From Chamaecrista fasciculata (taxonomy: Eukaryota > Streptophyta > Magnoliopsida > Fabales > Fabaceae): a stretch of 64,000 nucleotides of DNA. The notes beneath the pieces were generated by a model that made no database searches, was not told where the DNA came from, and saw only the letters and a program-made list of their open reading frames with translations. Location of the stretch: assembly GCA_003254925.1 (NCBI GenBank), contig QANZ01009649.1:241973-305972 (forward strand). Reading direction: 5' to 3'. Below are positions 35,255 through 44,515 of this stretch, piece by piece (position 1 is the stretch's first letter; every line of letters begins with the position of its first letter). Made by a program: the position numbers and the translations under genes.

Positions 35255-36889
35255 TCAAGGAGTAGGAGTGGGAGGTGTAACTATGATCACAGCCGAGACA
35301 ACACCCTCCTTTGAATTGGGGACAACTACAACATTCCCATCATCAGAATCCGATCCAATCCAACGAGACACATGGAGAGGCCTATTTCCCTGTTCAAATG
35401 CTACCTCGTATACTCCTAAATCATCCCATGTTGTTGTTTTCACTTTCATTACCTCCCTATCATACTCCTTCCATTCAGGCTTGGAGCAAAATTCTAGCTT
35501 CACTACCTCACACTCAGAGTCCTCTTTGACGAAGAAAGAGAAGCATGACCCCATTTTAATGTCCAATTTTTTCTCAGCCTCCTCGACACACAGCATGGCT
35601 AAAATGTGCCTACTGCGAAAGTTGAAGAAGTCATCATGTTGAGCAGAAGAGATGTTGAAGAGCATGGTTTGGCCTCCGTTTTTGTAGGGAGTACGGGTGA
35701 TTATGTTTGTGGGAAGAGATTCCGAGTACTTCAGACGAGGATGGTAAAATATGGGTGTTTTTGTGTGTCCGTTTTGGAGTATCAGATTCTTGTGTATATG
35801 TGCCCATTTGTTTACGAAATTTTCAACCACCAATACATCTACCACCAACAGACTGCAGCTTATGCCTATTGAGTATCCTCCGCATTGGAAGTTTGTCATC
35901 TGACACATACAACAACAACTTTGAATCAAATCATCAATTGAAGCAAAATAGAAACAAGGATGGTCCCACTCAAGAAGAAATTGGTTTATAATTCAAGGTC
36001 TTCAGTTCAAATAGTGTTGAATAATCTACACATACTTTTATTTAAAAAAGAAAGATGGAATGTTCAAATTGATTTTACATCTTTACCTTAGAGTTTATTT
36101 TGATCTAAGATATTTTATAATGTACAAATTAGTGTTCTTATTTTTATAATTATTTATTTTAATCTCAAATTACTAAATATAATAATATCTCTTGTTTGTT
36201 TATGACTCTAATTGGATAAAAAAATATTTATTAAATGCAATTTGTAATGCTAAATTTTATTGTATTTGATCTTGAAACACCAAATTTGAGCAACTTGAAA
36301 CAAACAATGAAGTAATATAAAAACATGTACCGAAATAAAACAGTGGGACAAAATATAAGTGATAAGATGAATTTGTAGATTTAAATAAAGAACTATAAAG
36401 AATGGATCGGAAAGTTCTTGCCTGAAGATAAAAGAGAGGAGAGAAGTGAGGATTATCCTCATCAATATCCTTCCAGAACACAAGGTGAGGCTCAAGATCG
36501 TGTTTTTGAGAGGATTGAAGAAAATGGGAGAGATTTGTAGAAATTGTTGCCTCTATCATTCGAACCCCACTATCATTACTCACGATCTCCATTTCCCTGT
36601 GATTCTGGTTTTTTCTGTGAAGGCGTCCAGCAAGCAGAGGATAATCCGAAAGAGCCATTCCCAAAGACTCCACAATCCAACCAGCCATTTTCCATCCACA
36701 GTAATCTTCATTATCATCTTCCTTCAATCTCTGGTAATACAGAACCACCTGGTAACACCCACCATAATTATTCTTCTTCTTCTTTATGTTTCCCTCACCC
36801 ACCATCACTTTCCGCACTCGCCGTGGCTCCGTCATCTTTAACGGCGTCACACTCATCACCGAATCTATTTCCAATTTCCCCATTTCCAT
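35255..36889 (-). CDS. BAHD acyltransferase-like protein lacking the HXXXD His; GC-AG intron
   Basis: Exon 1 36889-36422 and exon 2 35899-35255 join in frame to 370 aa, shorter than the 430-450 aa usual for BAHD enzymes. The N-terminal half has the BAHD pattern GWIVESLGMALSDYPLLAGRL. After the intron comes MTNFQCGGYSIGISCSLLVVDVLVVENFVNKW, exactly where active enzymes carry HHxxxDG. Here the Asp is kept but the catalytic His is Leu. The second signature DFGWG is replaced by AFEQGNRP. It is therefore probably a non-catalytic or altered BAHD member, as in some plant clades. Exon 1 ends CAG with the intron starting GCAAGA; no GT donor nearby keeps the frame, and the acceptor is a normal AG before ATGACAAAC. 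A TATA box lies 60 bp upstream. A pseudogene is unlikely because the frame is intact for 370 codons. Confidence 0.82.
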
Positions 36890-36950
36890 TTTTTCCTTCT
36901 ACGTACTTCAATTCTTTCACTCTCTCTCTCATTACTCACCCTCACGGATC

Positions 36951-36958
36951 TATTTATA
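36951..36958 (-). promoter_or_regulatory. TATA box of the BAHD-like gene
   Basis: On the minus strand the sequence is GCTTATAAATAGATC, a full TATAAATA, about 62 bp upstream of the ATG at 36889. A CT-rich leader (plus 36920-36932) follows. Spacing is right for a short 5' UTR. Confidence 0.65.
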
Positions 36959-37067
36959 AGCACATACCTGAAAGTTCAAAGCTTCCTTCAATGACCAATA
37001 TACCCCGCTCACTACTTCATCTTTTAATTGTTTTCGACTAATTTAACAGATCACTTTTATTTTTTAA

Positions 37068-37425
37068 GGCTAAATTTCACTTTTGTATCCTATTTTATGG
37101 ACCAATTCCATTTTGATATACTGTTCTTTCAAAAGTGACACTTTGCTACCTTATTTTCTGGACCAATTTCACTTTGGTACCATGTTCTTTCACTAATTGT
37201 TATCCTATTCTATCTTTTTAAGGGTACCAAAGTGAAATTGGTCCAAAGAATAGGATACCAAAATGTCACATTTGAAAGAACAGGGTACCAAAATGACATT
37301 TTTGAAAGAACAGTGTACCAAAATGACATTTTTGAAAGAATAGGGTACTAAAGTGTCACTTTTGAAAGAATAAAGTATCAAAGTAGAATTGGTCCATAAA
37401 ATAGGATACCAAAGTGTAATTTATC
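37068..37425. mobile_element. Foldback element with internally repeated arms
   Basis: The left part (37068-37190) and right part (about 37225-37425) are inverted copies built from TTTGGTACCCTATTCTTTCA- and ACCAATTTCACTTT-type words. The right arm carries several tandem copies of GAAAGAACAGGGTACCAAAATG with variations, the left arm only about two, so the arms are unequal. TTTTTAAG precedes the left end and TTTTTAG follows the right, possibly a target duplication. Non-coding, MITE-like. Confidence 0.6.
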
Positions 37426-38802
37426 ATTTTTAGTGATAGATGTGTTGATAATTTTACTCTTCAAATATTAGAATAGATAATTTTATCTATAAAAAAATAA
37501 AATATATTTATTATAATTTTTTAAGGATTCAGAGTATATCTTATTAATTTACTTATTTTATTTTTTGAATATTAAGATAAAACTTGTTTCGTCTAAAACT
37601 AGTAAAATTATACAATTTTGGTATGCTGTTTTACCTAACGGTCCTAACTCGTAACCTTTGCGCATGATGGTGTTTGCAGAATTTGGTAATCTGTTTAACC
37701 TGATCTCACTGTTGATCATGCCTTGTGAGGGACGGTACTTGTGTGATCTCACTGTTAATCCCCCCAATACGGAATCATTATGTAGTTAGTTGCTCTTGCT
37801 CATGTTCTTATTACTCAAAAAGGATTATCTACATCCTTCAAGAATCAAGAGACACTCCGGGTTGTATTTGTGGAATAAAATATTGAAAAGCTGGATTTCC
37901 ATTATTGATATCATTATATGATGTGAATATCTCAAAGATATGTAGTAGTTGCTTTCCTAATTAATGCTTCCTATTAGTATATCAAGTTCCCCCCAACGCT
38001 TACCCAATTAACATCCCTTAATATTAAATGCAGCCCTTCTCTTGAATTATGCGGTTGAATGTATTAATCATCATTCATCATCAGCTATGAATGTCAACCC
38101 AAACGTTCTCAAAAACAACTACTCTAATTCATAAATCACAATATATCGGTTGATCGATGTTGAATTTATAATGGAACCACACTTTTGTCTTAACGCTTCA
38201 TTCAAAGTGGTGAGTACACTAGAAATTAAAAGAAGAAACAAAAAGCGCTTGTGAATGAATTACAAGATCTGGACTTAGATATAAAGTCTCAACTTCCCAA
38301 TCCGTGGCCCATGGACTATTTTCCCCACCCAACAACGGATTATTAATTAGGGCTAGGGGAACCACTTTTCTCTCACCTATTTTTACGTTTTTTTTCCAAA
38401 AAGAAATTACACAAGTATTAGAAGTCCAAATGGTTTGACACAACAGAAACAGTTCCATAAACTTAGGAGTCAATGATGTGGTTGCCAGTTGCAACTCCTA
38501 TGTTTTGATGGGCAGAAGGAACATGTAGTAGTTGGCTGTTGGCATGAATGAAGAAATACACCTGATAAAAGCATAAAGCAATAGGAATGCGTTGGCTCTC
38601 TTTAAAACATTAGTGGTTCTAAAGCTTCCTTACTCCTTAATCACCATGAGAAAAAGGAATTCAAAATTAAAAAATGTTACAAAATTATATATGTAAACAT
38701 GAAAATATATATTACAAAGTTGTTGGATTTAATTTATTTCATCAAAGTATAAATGGCAGTGATGTGTTCCTTCACATGTAGTGTGCATTGTTCAATCGTT
38801 TA

Positions 38803-39095
38803 GAGTATATTTGGATTGACTATTGAAAATTAAAGAAGAGAAGGAAAAGAAGAAGGAGATATTAAATCTCTTCCATTAATGTGGAGAGTTGAAAATTGAG
38901 AGGAAAATAATGAAGGATTAATTTTGAATTTTTTATTCTCCTTCCTTTCATAAATTTTAAAATTTGAAGAATCCAAACAAAGATAAGAAGTACAGAAACT
39001 TGTCAAACATATCCTTACAATTTCTCCTCTCCTTCCTTTTCCTTCCAATTTCTCCTCTTCTCTTCCTCTCTTAATTGTCAAACATATCCTTACAT
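38803..39095. mobile_element. MITE-like element split near its right end by a LINE
   Basis: The left end GAGTATATTTGGATTGAC is mirrored by the right end, which inverted reads GTAAGGATATGTTTGAC. Purine-rich (GAAGGAAAAG) text inside the left end matches pyrimidine-rich text inside the right. The LINE fragment at 39096 lies just inside or at this right terminus, so the MITE is the older insertion. The bases following the LINE A tail repeat the MITE's last 14 bp. Confidence 0.45.
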
Positions 39096-39865
39096 GTTCC
39101 ACATGTCAAACATATCCAAACATATCCTCTTCTCTTCTGGTTTATCTCTTATGGCACATTTGGGTTGCAAGAAACCATAAAGTCTTCCAATCAGCTACGT
39201 TTTTTGCTGATACTGTCATTACTCATGCCTCCAATGATGCCAATGAATGGTTTCACCTTGCTGGACACCACATCAATTACAAAATCTCTTCTTCTATTAA
39301 TGTGAGATGCACACCTCCCTGTGACGGCTCATGTAGGAATTCCTCCAATGGTCAGGGTATTTTGCTGGAGGTCTTGTGAGAGACCACAATGGCCGCTGGA
39401 TTGGGGGATTTAGGAAATCTTTGGGCTGTGGCAATAGTATTCTTGTTGAACTATGGGCTATTTTTCATGGAATTGATTTGGCTTTACATCTTGGCTGTGT
39501 GGCCCTTATTATTGAATCAGATTCTAATTATGTTATTGATCTCATCTCTAATGCCTCTAATTCCACCACACATCATTACTCCCCTCTAATTATTCAATGC
39601 AGGTCAAAGCTAGGAAGGATTCAGCAGTATAAATTGCAACACACCGTTAAAGAGGAGAATTTTTGTGCTGACACCCTTGTTAAATCTGTAGTTCAGGATT
39701 CTTTTGATTTAGTCCTTTTTGATAGGGTTCCGGCTTTTGTTTTACCTATGTATTTAGCTGATTGCTCTGGGACTGTGTATCCTAGAAAGATTAGTGTGGG
39801 CTAACTGTAATCATGTAAACTTTGGTTATTATTAATATATCTCCTCTTTTTATGAAAAAAAAAAA
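39096..39865 (+). mobile_element. 5'-truncated LINE fragment with RNase H domain, A tail and TSD
   Basis: A direct repeat of at least 14 bp (ACATATCCTTACAT at 39082-39095 and 39866-39879) flanks the insert, which ends in a run of A residues. Frame 39376-39804 encodes an RVT_3/RNase H-like domain: RDHNGRWIGGF, LVELWAIFHGIDLAL (Glu), LIIESDSNYVIDLI (Asp) and ENFCADTL (Asp). The preceding part (WVARNHKVFQSA..., then DGS) is in another frame, so at least one frameshift separates them. Only the last 0.8 kb of a plant LINE is present. The element is dead. Confidence 0.8.
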
Positions 39866-39879
39866 ACATATCCTTACAT

Positions 39880-40514
39880 AATAGTCTTTTCACCATGTTA
39901 TGTCTTCAATTTTATATCATCAAGCATCAATTGTTCAGGGGTTAGGGAGGGAACATGAAAATAATCATGTCACTTGTGTTTATTGTTGCAATGGGTTGGA
40001 ATAAGTTGCAATAAAACACTACTCCATAATTGTACTTGTATCTTGAAAAACTTTGTCAGCCGAAAGGATATATACCTTAAGATTAATTGAGCTCCACCAA
40101 ATTACCCGGCTTTAATCTACATAGAGATGCGAGATTAATCCAAGATCTGTATCGATCATCAGGTTGCGCGAAAAATTAAGGCTATCTTTCATTCTTTCTT
40201 TTCTTGCGATCAAGATCAGGCAGTAATTAACAATAGATGCACTAAGGCCACATAAATGCGAACAATCAATATCATATAACAATCTAAGTGGAAAAGGATC
40301 TCTGAATGCACTGCAATAACAAATGTTGCCTCTCTCTGTTTTGCTGCGTCCACAATTCAAATAGAAGCACAAATGATCCGACGATATCGTATATAAATTT
40401 GGCAGCCTCTAATTTTGCATATAACAATGGACAAAGTCATTCGATTCAGTGCTCCATATAGCCAGATACGGCAGTCAAAACTCAAGAGATGTTACCGAAG
40501 GCTGCAATCAAGCA
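39880..40514. other. Intergenic stretch between LINE fragment and small membrane-protein gene
   Basis: Apart from the expected 3' UTR of the minus-strand gene at 40515-40953, I see nothing supportable. The 86-codon reverse frame at 40112-40372 has no recognisable features. Confidence 0.5.
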
Positions 40515-40953
40515 TCAATTTCTGTAGTCTGCAAAAAAAAAGTCAGATCAATTCAATCAACAATACTTCAATCTACAGATGCAGCGAGAAAATCACAATT
40601 AATTGAAACAGACTCGTTAATTATTTTTCATCTTAGGTCAAAAGGAAGGAAGGGATTTCAAGATGGAAATTGGAATCAAAATCATGATAATTTTGAGTGA
40701 GGTGACCTGGAGTGGAGAAAAACCAGAGGATGATAGCGCAGAGAAGAAGAAGAAGCGGGATTGCGTGGACTGCATTTTGAGCCGTTCGGAGACGAGAGCG
40801 TTCTCTCTGGGCAACGCGAGAGAGGGGATCGTATGTGGGAAGGTGCATGTTACTATCGACGACGGTGGCTCCGAAATCTGAATACGACGACGACGACCAC
40901 GTCACCGTGGGCTTCGTCTCCGAGACTCTGCTACAACTCGACGATCTTTGCAT
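40515..40953 (-). CDS. Small single-pass membrane protein, 86 aa, 2 coding exons
   Basis: Exon 1 40953-40707 and a 14-nt coding exon 2 (40528-40515, donor CAG/GTCACC, acceptor TTTGCAG) give 86 aa ending FFSTPDYRN. The first 60 residues are polar, Ser-rich at the start (MQRSSSCSRVSE), with YDPLSRVAQRERSRLRTAQNAVH. Then comes one hydrophobic segment (IPLLLLLCAIILWFF, about residues 65-79). The basic run before the segment and the very short tail suggest a tail-anchored or type II protein. I do not recognise the family, so function is unknown. The reading through the intron would give a 106-aa alternative, but the splice sites and clean stop favour 86 aa. Confidence 0.65.
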
Positions 40954-41121
40954 CTTCTTCTTCTTCTTTTTCCGCTAACCGCCGAGCAAGAAGAATCTCG
41001 ATATTCAATGCTTCACTCCAACTTTGTAAGCTGTAAATTCTTGGTTTTCTTTTCGTTTCCTATCCCCCACCTTTTTTGACTACCTTATTCAATCTTCAAT
41101 TTTACATAGTAATATGTCTTA

Positions 41122-41543
41122 GGCTATGTTTGGGAGTTTTAGTGAGGATGGAGAGGAGAGGACATTAATGGACATTAACAGAGTGGAGAGGAGAGGATAT
41201 TAATGGACTGAGTAGATATGTTGTTTGGGAGTTTTTAATGAGGAAAGGAATGGACACTTGTTAATCTTGTTTGGAAGTTATTAGTAATGGAATGGAATGG
41301 AGTGGACACATGTTATTTTTGGTTAATATAAGGATATAATTGTCATTAAAAAAATATAAAACTGTCCACTCCTTCCTTGGCACCCCAATTTGGGGTGCCA
41401 GCAAAAATTGAATTTTGGGGTGCCAAGTGTCCCTCCTTATCCACTCCACTCCCCCCTAAAAAAACTTTCAAACATAATTTTTTTATCTTTCGTCCCTTCC
41501 TCTCCTCTCCATTCCCCCATTGACACCCCATCCAAACATACCC
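41122..41543. mobile_element. Tourist-like MITE with TTA target duplication
   Basis: The element begins GGCTATGTTTGG and ends CCAAACATACCC, imperfect terminal inverted repeats, with TTA on both sides (41119-41121, 41544-41546). Purine-rich GGAGAGGAGAGG near the left end is mirrored by CCTCTCCTCTCC at the right. A 3-bp TTA duplication with GG(C/G)TATGTTTGG ends is characteristic of PIF/Harbinger-type (Tourist) MITEs. No ORF of transposase type. Confidence 0.7.
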
Positions 41544-41546
41544 TTA

Positions 41547-42040
41547 ATGTTTATTTTGATTCATTATATTTCAAAGTGTTCAAATTGGTCCTAAATGTTA
41601 GCAAAATGTTTTTTGTCCTAAATGTTGGTAAAATATTTTATTTTGGTCCAAAGTTATTGAATTTAGTCATATTTCTCTTGTCTCTCATTTCAAGTTCAAA
41701 GGACCTATTAAGAGGAACTTGTAGCTCTGAATTCATCGCATTCGAATTTGAAACGAGAGAGATATGATCAGTTTTAATTGTTTGAACATGAAACGAGCGG
41801 TCTACTTTTAAGATTGATTTGACCTTATTCGTTAACGACCCTAACTAAATAGAGAAATTGCTCTTTGACAACAATACATAACTTTAAACTCATCACATTT
41901 GAAATTGAAACAAGTCATATTCAATAATTTGGGGCCAAAATGAAACATTTTACTAACATTTAGGATCACTTTGAACGTTTTGAAACATAATGGACTAAAA
42001 TGAACATTAAAACATACATTTAGGACCAAAATGATTTAAC
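41547..42040. repeat. Foldback of TTGGTCCTAAATGTTA words
   Basis: CATTATATTTCAAAGTGTTC plus GGTCCTAAATGTTAGCAAAATG on the left are mirrored on the right by GAACGTTTTGAAACATAATG and CATTTTACTAACATTTAGGATC. The arms are about 150 bp and surround a roughly 180-bp centre. It directly abuts the Tourist-like element, so one may have landed in the other. The left terminus appears incomplete compared with the right. Confidence 0.55.
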
Positions 42041-42685
42041 TTATTATTTATTAGAAAGAAACGAATTATTAGAAGAGAAGCTAGTTATATCGTACTTTAC
42101 TCAAAGGCAGCACTAGTTTTTTGAGAATAAAGAAAAAGAAATGTATGGGTTTATTTTTTGAATTGAATGGACCGCAGATCCAATAGTTATGGTGACACGT
42201 GAAAGACTTTTTATTTCTTTTCATTTCCATTTGGACTTAGATGAGATGAGATGAGAATGAGACAGATGCTCGTTGACGTCCCAATCATCGTGACCGTACG
42301 TTTCACAAGTTGACCCATCACCATTCCTTCAGCGTGTTTAATGCGCGTCACCATTTGGTTATTATTTCTAGGCTATTTTTTTTTTAAAGTGAGATAAAAA
42401 AGTAAAGAACTAAAGATGTTTGTATTTTTGTGTTGCTGTTAATGTCTCTCTTTGAATAATTTTAACGTCACAAAATTTTCATTAATTTATTCCACATAAA
42501 AAACAAATTTAAGAGGATGAAGTAGTGCCCACGTGAGTTGGAAAGTTTCGTAGGGGCTTCTTTGAGTATTATTTTACATCACATAGAGTGCACAACGCGG
42601 TTACGCTGTACATCAGATGAAGCAACTCACATCACAAATTCACAAAAGACAGCTAATATTTTAATTTCTTCCTTTCTTCTTCCTC

Positions 42686-42732
42686 AAATCACAAATGCAC
42701 TGTTGGCCAAAATAAAAAATCACAAATGCACT
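42686..42732. repeat. Micro-insertion: perfect 16-bp direct repeat around GTTGGCCAAAATAAA
   Basis: AAATCACAAATGCACT occurs at 42686-42701 and 42717-42732 with no mismatch. The 15-bp insert has a GGCC block then an A-rich end, the same format as 21157-21172. It is the clearest example of this class because the duplication is long, perfect and of mixed composition. Confidence 0.75.
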
Positions 42733-42871
42733 CAACCCCTCTAATCAATTATCTAAAACGCCTCCTCCAACTTGTTGTCGTTCTCCGATATTAACGACAT
42801 CACGTTTTACTCTGTTTACAAATACAATGATTGGGATTTGGGGGGACAATGCTTAGCAATTCATCGTTCTT

Positions 42872-43762
42872 TTTTTTTTTTAAATGTATTTTTTTTATAT
42901 TGAAAAAATAGTGAAGAGTACAAACAAAACATCAACAATCCATAACACTTAAACATCCACACTATTATGAACGCTAATGGAGATATTTGAGTTATGACTT
43001 GAAGACGGAATAAGATGAAACGCATTCAGAGTGCTAACAGACATAGAAGTATCGTGATTAGAAACATTATCATAAAAACTAATAGCGGCTAGAATGGATC
43101 TAATAACAATGGAAAGATCGATCTTCGCACATTTCCAGATGATGTTATTCCTCATCATAATAGTTAACCAAACCTCACTGAAGATCTCCTGATTTTACGT
43201 CACCGAAGAATCCAAAACATCAACCAGCTTCGAAACCGCCCATTCCCCAAGTCTGTTTTAAGCGAAAAAGGCAACTCAAACCAAACAACTCTAGTGAAAC
43301 TGCACCGCAAAAACGTATGGGAGATCGAATTATCACAAAACGGACAAACAATCTCACATTAGAGGTGGTGACGATTGAGATTAGTGTAGGTGTAAATAGC
43401 ATCATTGAAAATCTTCCAAACAATCAGCAACACCCTCATCAGTATTTTCGTCCTCCAAAAATTCTTCCAAGGAAAGTTAGGCCGAGTGTTATTACCATGA
43501 TCTAGATGGTCTACAAGACAAAGCTGCTCGAAACCCGCAGCAGTGGTGTGCGACCCGGTGACGACAGTAGAACAAACCAGATTAATCTTGTGAATATTCC
43601 AAATATGTGTATTGTGATGTAAGTTACTCTCTAGCACACCCATAGGAGATCCATTGACATGACCCCCACCCCCCAAATCGGCTTATGATATCCACCTTAT
43701 CCCCCATCCCAAGCCTCCACTTGAGATGATCTGTAATGATATGTGCAGTCTTCTTGATACCT
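42872..43762 (-). mobile_element. LINE relic with RT zinc-binding (zf-RVT) region
   Basis: On the minus strand several frames together give WRLGMGDKVDII, then FPWKNFWRTKILMRVLLIVWKIFNDA, then NVRLFVRF and FTRVVWFELPFSLKT. This is the usual order of the plant LINE C-terminal domain (WK-FW-LK--RV---VWR, then C--C--H--C and VWF). At least two frameshifts and stops are present. A T run at about 42871-42882 (A tail on the minus strand) marks the 3' end. Downstream RNase H sequence is absent. Target duplications were not found. Decayed and inactive. Confidence 0.6.
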
Positions 43763-44257
43763 TTCTAATGTATCAAAGTGTATGGACTAATTTTTAATAA
43801 ATTAAACTCTATGGACTAAATTTTAAATTCAAACAAACTAAAGGGACAAAATGATTAAATTTTCCAATTATTTTTTATTTTATGAATTAATTTGCAAGAA
43901 CTCAAAATTTTAAAGATGTAGTAATTTTAAGTATAATATGAAGTTTATTTCTTTAATAGGTTGTTTATTTATTATTTAACAATATTGGATTACATCAATT
44001 ATTATAAATTTATAATTGTGTCACTTCATCCATTACATACATACAATAAAAATAAGTTACATGTTAGACTATCTCTTAAACTTATCATGTTTAATAATAT
44101 AACATTGATATACGGGGTTATTGATTAAATAAAAGTGATTACAAGTTAATATGAACTAAATTATAGTGTCGTATCACGTATGCATTATATATAGTCGAAA
44201 CGCATAAGCAACCCGAGTAACGAGCAATTCGGTACACGAAAATTGTATGGTGCAGGA

Positions 44258-44346
44258 CACGTGGCAAGCTACAGGTCCTTTTGACACGTCATCCCACTCG
44301 CCCCCCTTGATTCGTAGAGCTCCGACACCAGAGAGTCATTATAAAA
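44258..44346 (+). promoter_or_regulatory. RABD promoter: CACGTG, CACGTC and TATA box
   Basis: GACACGTGGC (core 44258-44263) and GACACGTC (core 44285-44290) are ABRE/G-box-like elements. They are followed by TATAAAA at 44340-44346, about 170 bp before the ATG. A CT-rich leader of roughly 140 nt would result. Confidence 0.65.
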
Positions 44347-44515
44347 CACAACTCTCACACATTTCCTCGATTTCTCCTTAATCATTCTTTAATACTGTTT
44401 CTCCTTCTCCGGTGACGATCCCAGATTCAGCTCAATTTTCTCGGCGACTGACACTTATTCCTCACTATTCCCTCCATATTCTCTCGATTTAATCCCTTTT
44501 CCGACTCACACCACC

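Larger units (their letters stand above)
40954..44515. other. Transposon-rich intergenic region
   Basis: It contains the promoter of the small membrane-protein gene, a Tourist-like MITE (41122-41543), a foldback (41547-42040), a micro-insertion (42686-42732), a LINE relic on the minus strand (42872-43762) and the RABD promoter (44200-44400). No additional gene is supported. Confidence 0.65.
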
